DNA of 64,000 nucleotides from Tenebrio molitor (lineage: Eukaryota > Arthropoda > Insecta > Coleoptera > Tenebrionidae), in NCBI RefSeq assembly GCF_963966145.1, contig NC_091051.1:11470001-11534000 (forward strand), in the 5' to 3' direction. Shown here piece after piece: positions 1-11,299 of this stretch (positions are counted from its first letter, which is position 1; each line of letters starts with the position of its first letter). The notes under the pieces were generated by a model. It was not told where the DNA came from, made no database searches, and worked only from the letters and a program-made list of their open reading frames with translations. A program made the translations under genes and the position numbers.

Positions 1-582
1 TTAAGATGTAGCGATGACCCAGATGAATAAACATGTATTTCTTTATAATAAAAATTACTGCACAGTAATTTGAGTTTGTTTCATTGCGTTGCGAAGACGT
101 CAACTGAACGAATTGCCGAGAAATTGCGCTTGTTTTGGACTTGATGAAATGAAAGTGAGAGTTTAGAAATCGCACGTAGTTGTATAACTAAAAGATGGTT
201 GGAACAATCGTCTTGACTCTTGTCAACCTCATTCGTTGCTTATCTTAAAGTTAACAGTTGCAAACAAGATAATCTGAAGGCGCGATAAAATGAATTACTT
301 GAATTAAATCCTGCTGCAATTATCAGCCCATAAAAACCATCCGAAAGTAAAATTTTCGATTTTCGTGGCATTATTTACAATCGTAGAACTGATAATGTTT
401 CAATAAAATGCACCATAAATATTATGAGACCTTTAATGGTAAAAATAAAACCCCGATAATAACAAAAAACAAAGACAAACATTGTAGCGCCATGTGTTAC
501 GCATATGATAAATAAGATTCATATATCCCGAAGGAAGAATCTACGACACTAACTGGTTTTAGTAGTGATCAAGTAATCCAGA
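1..582. other. 5' flank of the SVEP1-like gene
   Basis: This AT-rich stretch lies upstream of the first recognised coding exon. I see no gene, repeat or convincing TATA/initiator pair in it. An AG directly before the coding start context (around 581) could be a splice acceptor, so a separate non-coding first exon further upstream, possibly outside the window, is possible. Confidence 0.4.
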
Positions 583-3500
583 ATGCATTGCTGCTTCATT
601 ATAGTGAGCGTGTTAATAACCTCGGCGAGTGCAGCTCCTGAAAAGATCAATCTAGAGACGTTGAATAATTACAGCGAATTTCTAAATTTCGGAGAAAAGA
701 AATTAAAACTAAAAAAGGAGTCTTTGGAAAATTCCATTATCAAGTCGAAAGTAGACGTACTTGGAGAGCTGTTTAAGAAAAATATTGACAGTTTCAAAAA
801 CTTTGGGAAGCTAGAAGTGATCTTTCTTATTGACGGGTCGTCCAGTGTCGGCGAAAGCAACTTCAGAAGCGAACTCAAATTCGTCAAAAAGCTACTGAGT
901 GACGTGACTATTGACTACAACCACACAAGAGTCGCAATTGTCACATTTAGCTCCTCGGCGGTAAGTCTCATTGTTTTTCTGGTTCTTGAAAATCGTTGGT
1001 TCGACTCCAATCGATTTTTAGGTCATCAACATTGATGAAATCAGCGAACCACGAAAAGAAAACAACAAATGTTTTCTCCTAAATAAACTCCTCAACAAAA
1101 TTGACTATTCGGGAGGAGGAACGTTCACTCTCGGCGCTTTTGAAGTTGCAAAAGTAAGTTCAAATTTTTTTGAGAGCATCGCGTGACGCCTCGTTTCAGG
1201 AAATATTTCAACGTAGTCGCAACAACTCGAAAAAAGTGTTATTTCTTATAACTGACGGTTTCTCCAATGGGGGCGATCCCATTCCTCTCGCAAATGAATT
1301 AAAAAAGAAACAAGTCACTATTTTTACCATCGGAATTCAAAATGGCAACTACAAAGAGCTTTACGAACTGGCGTCTTCTCCGGGAGAGTTCTACAGTTAC
1401 CTTTTGGACAGTTTTCAAGAATTTGAAAACCTAGCTAGAAGAGCTTTACATGTGGGCTAGTATCTACAGAAGATTTTCCAAAAACTCTTTCTAACACCCC
1501 TTCAATTTCCAGATCTTAAAAGTGGAGATTACATTCCTCTAGGTATCAACAGCCCTTGTGCTGGGCTGTGTGAAGATGGCGACTGCTGCGACAAAAATGC
1601 GCTGTGCACCTGTGGTACCACCACAGGACACTACTCTTGTATCTGTCAACCAGGTTACTACGGATCAGGATTTCGAAACTCTTGTCTACGTAAGTAACTC
1701 TCGCCAACTGTCGCATTTCCACTAAAATATTTTAGCTTGTCCTGCTGGATCTTACTCGGAGGGTCCAAATTTATGCCTCCCTTGTCCTGATATGCACCAC
1801 ACCACCAAACCTCCAGCGCACAGCATTGAAAGTTGTACTTGCAAAACTGGATACCAACCAACAGAGGACAACCGGTGCAAAAGTAACAATAATTGTAACA
1901 CAACGTAACCTAGTACTATTTTAATTATAACGTAGTTTTAAAATGTCCTAAAATGTCTACTCCCGAAAATGGTTATATCGTTAAGAAGAGGGATTGTGGT
2001 AACGTTCTTAACAGCGCCTGTGGGATCAGATGCGAAGTGGGTTATACTCTAGTTGGAAGCAGCATTAGGCTATGCCAAAAAAATGCTTCGTGGAGCGGCG
2101 ATAAACCATCGTGCCAAGGTTATCTAGTGTCACAATCAAAAGTAAATCATGTGCAATATTGATTTCCAGTGAAAACATGCACCAAACTAATACCTCCGGC
2201 TTATGGGTCAATGATATGTTCTCATAGTGATCTTGGTATTACGTATAACGACACAGAACAAAACCTCCCAGTCGATACAGTGTGCACATTTAAATGCCAA
2301 GACGGCAAAACCTTGATAGGTTCAAGTCAACGAACTTGCTTACCTCTAGCACGATGGGACGGTTTGAAAACCTCGTGCAAACGTAAGTGCCAATGACCTC
2401 TCAGTACGAACGTTCTCTAATTATCTTTTAGAGATTAAGTGTCCAAAACTGCCACCGGTAGCGAATGGCAAAATCGAACCCGAGTCTTGTACCATAGGAA
2501 AACAATCATACGGAAAAAGCTGTAAAATTATCTGTGACCCCGGATTCGAATTAGAAGGACCGGAAACAAAAACCTGCACTAGCAATCACGGACTGTGGGA
2601 CAGCAAATTTGAAAGTACCATCTGCAAAGACGTGGTACGACCCAACATAACTTGCCCAAAAAATATCACTGCCAACACTCAACCTGGAAAAAAATTTGGA
2701 AAAGTTTTCTGGAATCATCCCCAAGTTGTGGACAACTCAGACTTAGAAGTTTCTGTCTGGATGAAACCCAGCATCAAGAACATCGGAGGGTTCAAATTTC
2801 AGATAGGAACAACTCAAGTCACTTATTTTGCACAAGACGCGTTCCATAACAGAGCTAAATGCATTTTCTTTGTTACGATCAAAGGTTTGTGTTGAAGCAG
2901 CGACGGGGAAATATTTTAAGCGTGAACACTTTTAGACGACGAACCTCCAGTGTTTGACGACTGTGTCAATCCACCCATTTACTTGACCAACGATAAAGGA
3001 GCGGATAATATTACTTGGGATGAACCAAACGTTTTCGACAATTCACAAAATATTACAGTAAAAATAATTACAATTGTTACAATTTTTGTTTTATATGGTT
3101 AAATACTTCTAGGTGAAGCGGAGTCACGATTTTGGTTTTTTTCCTATTGGAACTACAACAGTTACGTATACTGCAACTGATGGCTCACAAAATCAAGATT
3201 TTTGCTTTATTAATATCACAGTTGAAGGTATACATATGAAGTGAAAGACAGAAAGTGGAGTTTTTATTTGTTTTGTGTAGCTGCCCATTGCGAAGCACTG
3301 TTGGATCCAATCTACGGTCACAGCGAATGTTCCCCTCACAATGACGGCATGCAGTGCGTTATTACTTGTCAGGAGGGTTATGCAGTACCACTGGCGCAAC
3401 CTCAGGAGTCTTTGGAGGATAGCACTACTGTCAGTTTCATGTGTCACGATTCAGAATCAATCTGGTACAACCAAGAAGGTTTGATGTTTCCGGAATGTTC

Positions 3501-6500
3501 TGGTAAATAATGCGTGGTTAAGACGAGAACAGTACTAATAACGGAAGTTTCAGTCACAGAGATACCAAATGAGATTGAACAAAACGGTACCATCGAGGTG
3601 ATTTCGTCGGAGATAGAGAACTGCAACAACACGGAAAAACTGGATGACGTAAGAATTGAAATTTGCAGGACTATTAAATTTGTTGAGAATGAGTTTTTAG
3701 CTTGAAAATGACATCAAAATAACTCTGCAAGAAATTTCATGTGAGGAAAATTGCACTGTCAACACTGATGCAACTTGTACGGAAGATCCAGATGAAGAAA
3801 TATCAAACCTCATCAAAAGAGACGTCGCATTCGAGGAAGTCCCGCACAGCAATACGAGTCGAAGGCGAGCAAAAAAGAGACGCATCAACGTCAAGTTTCA
3901 AGTTAAGGGGAAATACGTCAACCACACTCAAGAAACTGAAAGTGTCAGTCTCGGTGCCCACAATATTTCGATACATTATGACAAACCTAGGTTTATTTGT
4001 CCGGTGGGGTTTGTCCCGAGGAAAAACAGATGCGGTAAAAAATTGTACCAGTGTTTCCAAAGTTGACTTTGTGTTTTAGTACAATGTCCGAAAGGTACTT
4101 TCCATAACGCGACGAGAAACAGATGCGTGAGTTGTCCGTTTGGTTCTTATAACGATCATTTGGGACAAACTAAGTGTCAGTCGTGCCCACAACATCACTC
4201 GACTAGGAAGGTTCATTCCAAAAAGGTGGAGGACTGCAAAGGTTTTCTTCAGGCGGTGGAAACGCTGCTGGTATTTAATTTGTTTGAATTTCAGAGGAGT
4301 GTCCTCCTGGTACGCACGCAAGAAAAAGAAGTCTGAGACAGACTAGACGAAATCACAATGTTACTGTGGAAAGAGCAACCTTGAGACCACATTGTCGTTT
4401 CTGCCGCGTGGGCTACTTCCAGCACGAATATGGACAACTGAAGTGTCTACCTTGCCCGAAGGGTTACACCACAACGTCTCCCCGTTCTACTAGTGCCACT
4501 CAGTGCATACCAACAGCAGAAGAGATTTGTGCAAAAGTTCCCAACATATGTAACACAGGGAAATGTGTGCCAATCAATGATTTTCAGTACACTTGCGACT
4601 GTCCCGACAACTACATAGGTTTGTACATTTGTTGTACAAGATCAATGCATTGAACATCATTTTAAGGGTCTCATTGCGAGAAAAAAGTGGGAAAATGCTA
4701 TTCCAACCCGTGTCTGAACCAAGGAGTTTGCAAAGAAACTGGCACCAACTTTGTATGTGTGTGTCCACGAGGATACTCCGGAGCGTTGTGTCAAGACGCC
4801 CAAGACTTTTGCCTCTTGATTTGTCTCAACAACGGAACGTGCCACCACACCGACAACGAGTATTTCTGCTGGTGCCCTCCGGGATTCGGCGGCGACACTT
4901 GCGAAATAAAGCTGAACTACTGCAGTAACAACCTTTGTGAAAACAACGCGACTTGTGTTAGCGAGCTGAGCGGCTTTCGGTGCGAATGTTCGCGAGGTTT
5001 CGTAGGGAAACGCTGCAACATATTACCTTGCGACTATAAACCTTGCAACGGCAACAACATCTGTATAAATACAATGGACCAGCGCGCCACAAAAAATAGC
5101 TACAAGTAGGTCACATTTTTTTGAGGACTTTCTACACAGTTATCAATTTCAGATGCGTCTGTCCGGAAGGTTATACGGGACGGTACTGCGATGAAGAAAT
5201 CGACCATTGCATCAGTTCGCCTTGTCAAAATGGAGGTTCTTGTTCGAGTACCAGCTCCTCCTATCTGTGTACTTGTCCTAGATTCTATCACGGAAAAACG
5301 TGCGAATCTAAGCGCAGATCTGATTACGTTTTACACTTCCAGAAGTTTTCGACGACTGATTACATCAAACTGAACGGCTTTGACAGAAATCTTTCACAAA
5401 TTTCGGCGTGTTTATGGATGCAAACCAAAGATAATTTCAATTATGGAACTCTGCTTTCTTATGCAACCAAAAATTATGATAATGCGTTCACGTTAACTGA
5501 TTATACTGGGTAGTTCTTGACACAATTTGCCGATCAATTTTAACATTACAATTTCAGATTAGTCTTGTATGTTAACAACCACTACGCCGTCACCGACGTC
5601 CTGTTGAACGACGGACTCTGGCATCACGTGTGCATCTCTTGGAGCAATTTCAAAGGACTCTATTCGTTATATGTCGACGGAAAGATTGTAAAAAGTGGAT
5701 CAGGTTTAGCGACCAACACAGAGATTCAAGGTAATGCACACCTACAATGTGAAAAGGACATCATGTGACCACCAATCTTATGTAACTTTACTGTAAATCG
5801 TAGCTCCGCCCATGCACTTTTCATTTTGATTATAACTTTAACATGTTTTGTAACTTCCAGGAAACGGAAATATGGTAATTGGACAAGAACAAGACATTTT
5901 GGGCGGACGCTTTAGCCAATCAGAGACCTACATAGGAAGAATGGCTCACATTGACGTGTGGTCAAAAGAATTATCATCAGATGAAATTTTTTCACACATG
6001 AACGACTGCCGAGAAACTATTTTTGGCGATCTTTACGGATGGCCTATTATACAAAATCACGTAGAGGGAAACATCCAGATTGAAAATTCTTCTTTCTGCA
6101 GAAAATGTAAAGATCCCACGACTTTATACAACGGAATAATAAACATTGTGGATAATGTGGCATACTATGATTGTTACAAAGGCTTCTATTTGAGCAGTAT
6201 TACGTATAAATCGGGGAGAAAATGTACTAAAGCGGCGAAGTGGGAAGGACTGTACGAACCCTACTGTAAAAGTACTACTGCTACAACTTATGCGTCGAGA
6301 CATTTTGTAAAAAACTGTTTTCAGAGGTTTATTGTGGCTACCCTGGTTATGTGAGAAATGGTTATACGATTGGTAGCAACTACTACTTCCAAGGGAGGAT
6401 CACTTACCGATGTTACGACGGTTACAACCTGACCGGTAACAGTACTACCAAGTGTAATGAAAATGGAACTTGGTATCCACAAAAGCCACACTGTGCAGGT

Positions 6501-7505
6501 CTACAATGCACAGCTTTCAAAAGGCCAGAAAACAGCAATTTAACAATTTTAGCTGAACACAGTTACGAAGACTTCATTGAGAATCAATCGATTTTTGATA
6601 TCGGAACTCAAGTAGAAATCGTGTGCGACTTGAAAGCCACTCTGGTTGGAGAAAATGTTATAACGTGCCAAGAGAATGGTAAATAATGCAGTATCTCTAA
6701 GTATAGAACTAACCGAGCTTGTAGGTACTTGGGATTTTGAACCACCGCAATGTATTTTGGAAAAAGCTGAACCAACTACTACCAAGTCAAAAATTAGCTG
6801 CGACATTAATAAAGTTCCAGTTGCACCAGATAATGGAATAATCGTATTAGAAACGTTATACGCTGTCGGGAATGGATCTGGAGATGTAGTAGAATATAAA
6901 TGCAAGACTGGTTACAAGCTTTCCGGCGAAAACACTACCACTTGTATTATTGATGGGTACTGGACGGAACCAAATATAACTTGTAATCGTACGTTTACAC
7001 CAACATATTTATTTTTTTATTATTACATTTAAATGTCGTAGCAATAATGTGTTCACCACCAAAGTTCAAAAATATGGTCGTCAAAGGCGAAGCTAAAAAC
7101 AACGATAAATACTACTTTGGTAACACAATTAAGTTTGACTGTATAGAGGGGTATAAAGTGTTTGGAGATGGCACAACTCGTTGTTTAGCCAATGGAAGGT
7201 GGAGCCGAATGCGAGCCAAATGTTCAAGTAGGTTAACAGACTTAAGTCACATTCTATTGCTTAAATGGATATGGGAGCATCAAAGTGAAAAGACAAGCCG
7301 AGAAACATAGACGGCACAAAAATAATCTTTACATTTTCTAGAAAAATCGTGCCGTAAGCCGTCTGTGAAAGAAGCGACAATTATTGAAGGAAATTCGTAC
7401 CTGTTTGAAGATCAAGTTACTCTAATTTGTCCCAGTAAAAAGCAGTATATTTTAATATGTAACAGTTTCGGCATGTGGGTAGGAGATAAGGATAACAGTT
7501 GCTAA
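583..7505 (+). CDS. SVEP1: SVEP1/polydom-like secreted matrix protein (vWA, sushi, HYR, EGF, pentraxin)
   Basis: The CDS has 23 exons: 583-960, 1022-1153, 1200-1455, 1513-1689, 1736-1882, 1936-2118, 2170-2382, 2432-2884, 2936-3057, 3113-3227, 3281-3502, 3554-3648, 3701-4034, 4080-4241, 4295-4618, 4667-5105, 5153-5509, 5558-5730, 5861-6271, 6325-6678, 6725-6988, 7042-7227 and 7342-7505 (1,886 aa, every junction in phase). Residues 1-19 are a signal peptide. A vWA domain (about 77-255) carries the MIDAS motif DGSSS at 84-88. Next come an EGF-like and an ephrin-receptor-like cysteine module, three sushi domains (about 364-563), two HYR domains (to 725), another sushi-like module, a basic linker, ephrin-receptor-like modules (943-1070), six EGF repeats, a pentraxin domain with the family signature HVCISW, and six sushi domains. 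This order is that of vertebrate SVEP1, an extracellular matrix adhesion protein. The sushi tail is much shorter than in human SVEP1 (about 3,570 aa). Domain calls are by eye. Confidence 0.9.
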
Positions 7506-7517
7506 TGTGAACCAAAA

Positions 7518-7523
7518 TTTATT
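7518..7523 (-). promoter_or_regulatory. polyadenylation signal of the methyltransferase gene
   Basis: AATAAA on the minus strand, 82 nt past the methyltransferase stop and 13 nt short of the SVEP1 stop codon. Use of this site would make the two mature transcripts overlap as antisense tails. Confidence 0.5.
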
Positions 7524-7591
7524 ACGATAAATTTTTGATTGTTGCGTACGTCAAATAATTACCTGAGATTTCTTCAAAGATGTGTAACAAA

Positions 7592-7597
7592 AATAAA
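7592..7597 (+). promoter_or_regulatory. polyadenylation signal of the SVEP1-like gene
   Basis: An AATAAA hexamer lies 87 nt after the SVEP1 stop codon (7503-7505). It sits only 8 nt from the stop codon of the convergent methyltransferase gene on the other strand, so cleavage would fall inside that gene's last exon. Confidence 0.6.
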
Positions 7598-7604
7598 AAA
7601 TTTT

Positions 7605-8783
7605 TTACGAATCATGAGCAGTTTTTTCCCATTTGCGCACTTCGTCGACGATTTTGCTTATATAATTATCACAGACGCGGCAACAGCCGCCGATATACTT
7701 AACTCCCAAATTTAACCAAGAAGGAATGTACTCCTCCAGTTTCTCACAATTATTGTCCCAACTAAAAAGTCATTCTAAATGTTGTGTCTGTCACAGTTTA
7801 CTACTTGTCACCCCAAATCTGGATCATATTTTTCCCCGCTGTTAGCATACACTATCAAGGGAATGTCATTTATCCCTCTTAAAAGAGATTCCACAGCATG
7901 TGGTGCTATGCAATTCACTCCCACAGCAATTATTTGATTTGGATTTAATTTATAACAAAAAATTGCAGATTCTTGAAAATTATCTCCATAAACTGTTGAT
8001 TTACCGTCAGTCTGTAAGTAATTTGCCAGAGACTTAGGTTTACACCGGAGAAAGTGATCGACTTTATACCTGACAACTAAATGAAAGCCAAGCTTTAATG
8101 TTTGGAAACTCTTTGATAATTTCAACTATTATCTCAGCTTCTTTTTTACTAGGAATTGTTTCAATAGCAAGTAAGTCAACACCAGCTTCAACTAAAGCTG
8201 CTATTTTTGACTTATGATAATTTTTCAATACTTCACTTGGGGTTCTGTCAGTGTAGTAACCATTATATTCTGAACCATCATGAAGGTATGCACCATATGG
8301 TCCCACAGAACCAGCAATTAAAGGCCTTGTGTCACCTACCCAACATCTTAATTGGATAACTACCTACGCTAAAAATAATTACATTTACCTTGCAGTATTC
8401 CCTCTTTGTGTGCTCTATCGATAGCTGTTTTTGCCAGAAGCACAGCTTTTTTAATAAGCTCATAACTTTCCTCTTTGGTACAATTTAGATATTTCATAAA
8501 ACCAGGAATACTTGCTTGATAAGTATTTGTCTCAATTATATCACAACCAGCTTGAATTACAAAGAAAAAAAAAACTTTTTTATAAAAAATGCAAAAATGG
8601 GGTACCTTTTATGTAATCCATGTGAACTTGAATCACAGCCTCTGGTTCTTTGGCTAAGGATCTAGCACTCCACAATGGATCTCCTTCGAGGGGCTTTGAC
8701 ACATATTTACTTAACTGAAAGCCAAATGAGCCGTCCAATATAGTAATTTTCTTATTTTCTCCATTCGACATATTAACTGACAT
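7605..8783 (-). CDS. homocysteine S-methyltransferase
   Basis: This cytosolic zinc enzyme transfers a methyl group (in this family typically from S-methylmethionine) to homocysteine, giving methionine. Exons on the minus strand are 8783-8606, 8550-8389, 8335-8070, 8011-7812 and 7761-7605 (963 nt, 320 aa, the usual family length). Visible family motifs are ILDGSFGFQL near the N terminus, ETNTYQAS, the first zinc cysteine in VGVNC, and the C-terminal zinc pair in GGCCRVC followed by a short helix ending in a stop. The ATG at 8783 is used; a second in-frame ATG lies four codons downstream at 8771. The gene is tail to tail with the SVEP1-like gene, and its own AATAAA (8523-8518 does not apply; the hexamer is at 7523-7518) lies inside the SVEP1 3' UTR. 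It resembles the family found in insects and plants, not a cobalamin-dependent synthase. Confidence 0.92.
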
Positions 8784-8994
8784 ATAAAACACTTTCTGCC
8801 TTAAATTCAAGCCTTAGAAATTGCATAAATGCAGTCAAAAATAAAGGGCTAAAATCTCTTTAAAATTAAATGGTTAAAATCTTCCAAAACAGATACAAAA
8901 AGTATAAAGGTAACTCATTTTAAGGTTAAGGCTTGTTAAGGCGCAGAATCACAGGTGCAAGGTGCAATTGTTTGACAGTATGACAGTATTGTTA

Positions 8995-9245
8995 TAGTTC
9001 TCCCAGAGCTGCAGCGGTTTTATGGCAGGGCAATAGTAATTATTACGCCTGTTGAGATGCCGATAAGCGACATAAACAGACCCCTGTCAATCATCATTTT
9101 CGTTCTATACCTGTCAGTTTACAGGATAGTACTTGGACGAATTTACGATTAGGGGTTGTACTTGCGGTTTAAACCTATTGTCGGTGTTGTTAACGTTTAT
9201 ACAATAGTACCCTGCCATAAAACCGCTGCAGCTCTGGGAGAACTA
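8995..9245. mobile_element. MITE with 36-bp perfect terminal inverted repeats and TA flanks
   Basis: The first 36 bases (8995-9030, beginning TAGTTCTCCC) are the exact reverse complement of 9210-9245 (ending GGGAGAACTA). TA dinucleotides lie directly outside both ends (8993-8994, 9246-9247), as in a TA target-site duplication of Tc1/mariner-type elements. There is no coding capacity, so it is non-autonomous. A diverged relative lies at 11027-11299. Confidence 0.85.
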
Positions 9246-9274
9246 TACAGTAGATTTACCCATGGGGTAAATAC

Positions 9275-9636
9275 GTACTATCGCGGCCAAAATACTTTGG
9301 TCGTCACTTTTTGACACTTCAAATGTAAATCAAGTATTAATGTCAATATACATGACAATTTCAAATTATTCTTGTCAAAAATATGGCACCTTCAGTTTTT
9401 GATAAATATGGAATCGTCTTACTTGCTTCTGAAGGTTGTCTAAACCGCGACTATGTTGATCTTTTGCTTTTGAACCCTGCCTCTGCAGCTGGGATTTACC
9501 CCACCCGTATGACACTGATGGATTAAAATAATTTTGACAACAGTAAAAAATAAGGTTAAACATCCTAAAGCTTGCTTTACAATTGAATATCATTTATGTC
9601 ACATTGACGACCAAAGTATTTTGGCCGCGATAGTAC
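9275..9636. mobile_element. MITE with 32-bp perfect inverted repeats
   Basis: Bases 9275-9306 (starting GTACTATCGCGG) are the exact reverse complement of 9605-9636 (ending CCGCGATAGTAC). The outermost GTAC is itself palindromic, so it cannot be decided whether it is repeat or target duplication. It lies 30 bp from the neighbouring 8995-9245 element and contains no meaningful reading frame. Confidence 0.82.
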
Positions 9637-9739
9637 AAGGAGGTAAATAATATACTGTGGTATTGTCAGCATTGTCACCATTGTCACTATTATCATTGTC
9701 AGTCCAAGTAAATATGGACGGTATGAAATTATGAATAAT

Positions 9740-9899
9740 TTAGGGCCGGTTTCACCGACGTGAGTTAAATTTAACTACAGATTAAAATATACGAAAACAT
9801 TGTTATAACAATAGGTAAACTAAATGAACTAAAGTAACGAAGCATTTTAACGTACAGACTACAGACCACTTTAACTGGCGTTGGTGAAACTGGGCCTTA
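9740..9899. mobile_element. MITE with GGGCC termini and TTA target duplication
   Basis: Left end GGGCCGGTTTCACC (from 9743) and right end GGTGAAACTGGGCC (to 9896) are imperfect inverted repeats of about 28 bp. The trinucleotide TTA flanks both sides (9740-9742 and 9897-9899). A 3-bp TTA/TAA duplication is typical of the PIF/Harbinger superfamily; that assignment is inference. The core is only about 150 bp and non-coding. Confidence 0.75.
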
Positions 9900-10589
9900 G
9901 GGAGTTATCGCCCTGTCCACGCCAAAATAACGCTAACGCTAAACTTAGGTAAAACCCGCTAAATTTTTTATCGTAAAGACCGATTTATACTTCCGTAACA
10001 TTTACTATTCCGGACACGAAATCTTGGCCACAACTGACATTTAACTGACAAATATGTGTGAACTGGCCTTTATTGAATATAGCCCAACTTTTGACTCGAT
10101 AATGCCATTTCCCTGCTTTTTTGATGTCACAAGAAAAACTTCAAAGTGATTTTTAATAACTATAATGATACTTATCGCTAGTTAATCGTATTTTTTTCAA
10201 ATACAGGGTCTTTTTGAAGTTGAGGTGTTCCTTTTAACACGTAATAGTATGCGTTGTTCTAAAGAGTTTTAGCCAAAATCATCTTAGTAAAATGTGTACG
10301 GTAATGAAGATACAATAAATTACTTTTTTCGAAATCTTTGAAACCGGTCCTGCCCAAATTTTGCGCTGATTTGTTAGAAATTATTTTTTTTTAGAATTGA
10401 CAAAAAAACAATCAAATGAGCATGGACGTTAATCAAAAATACTGCCAGAGTTGTCATCTAATTAGTCGGAATGGCTTTATTACATATTAGCAAAAATAAT
10501 GACCTCACAGATATGTTGCTAAGGCTAATGTCTGGGCAATGTTATCAGTCACGTTATTAGAACGCAGCTGCGACATCCAGAGAGTAAAG

Positions 10590-10991
10590 TTGACTCAAGT
10601 TGCAAAAAGAAAAAACCAATTTGGAATTAGTCGTTTGAAATTACTTTAAAATTGTACTTATATGGGAAATATTCAATCCAAACTATGCTTTTCAGGTCCC
10701 TTTGTGCCTTTATTTGGTTCAAAAATATTGAAAAAATGCTGTTGCAAATGACAAGTGGTTTTTTGCAACTTGAGTCATTTATAAAGTTGACTCAAGTTGC
10801 AAAAAACCATTTTGCCTTTTCAACAGCACTTTTATGGCATTAGTCATTTGAAATTACTTTAAAACTGTACTTATATGGAAAATATTTAATTCAAACTATG
10901 ATTTTCTGGTCCCTTTGTGCCGTTATTTGGTTCAAACATATTGAAAAAATGCTGTTGCAAATGACAAGTGGTTTTTTGCAACTTGAGTCAA
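10590..10991. repeat. tandem pair of inverted-repeat-bounded units
   Basis: Two diverged copies of one unit of roughly 190-205 bp lie head to tail (10590-10777 and 10787-10991). Each begins with TTGACTCAAGTTGCAAAAA and ends with the reverse complement, so four copies of the terminal repeat alternate in orientation. The inner parts match closely, including CAAATGACAAGTGG and TATTTGGTTCAAA. The arrangement suggests a MITE dimer or tandem insertion. Confidence 0.85.
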
Positions 10992-11026
10992 CTATAGGTA
11001 CGCAGAGCGATTTCCGGAAAGATAGG

Positions 11027-11299
11027 TATAGTTTTCCCATTTATAATTTGGTTTTATGGCAGTGCAATCGTAATTATTAGGGGCTGGGGTCACAGAATAG
11101 AAACAATTGATTGATTCTATTCTGTGCTGGGGTTGTGGTTTTGGCAATAGACGTGAAGATATTGCCTGGTCAGACAACAGACCTTCTTTTACAGTCCTAG
11201 GATTTATGGCGGTAGTTGCCTATTGTCGGAGTATTTAACTCCCTGACAACAGGGCTGGCAGTAAAACCAAATTATAAATGGGAAGTTGGGAACACTATA
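11027..11299. mobile_element. diverged MITE related to the 8995-9245 element
   Basis: The ends TATAGTTTTCCC and GGGAACACTATA are imperfect inverted repeats (about 40 bp, with an 8-nt insertion on the right arm). The inner segment GGTTTTATGGCAG followed by GTAATTATTA is shared with the 8995-9245 element, so the two belong to one family. The centre holds a second hairpin around 11090-11130 (CACAGAATAGAA against TTCTATTCTGTG). Confidence 0.75.

Noticed and set aside
990..1010. A tRNA B-box-like GGTTCGACTCC
   Set aside because: It lies inside the 61-nt first intron of the SVEP1-like gene; there is no A box, no room for a tRNA and no acceptor stem.
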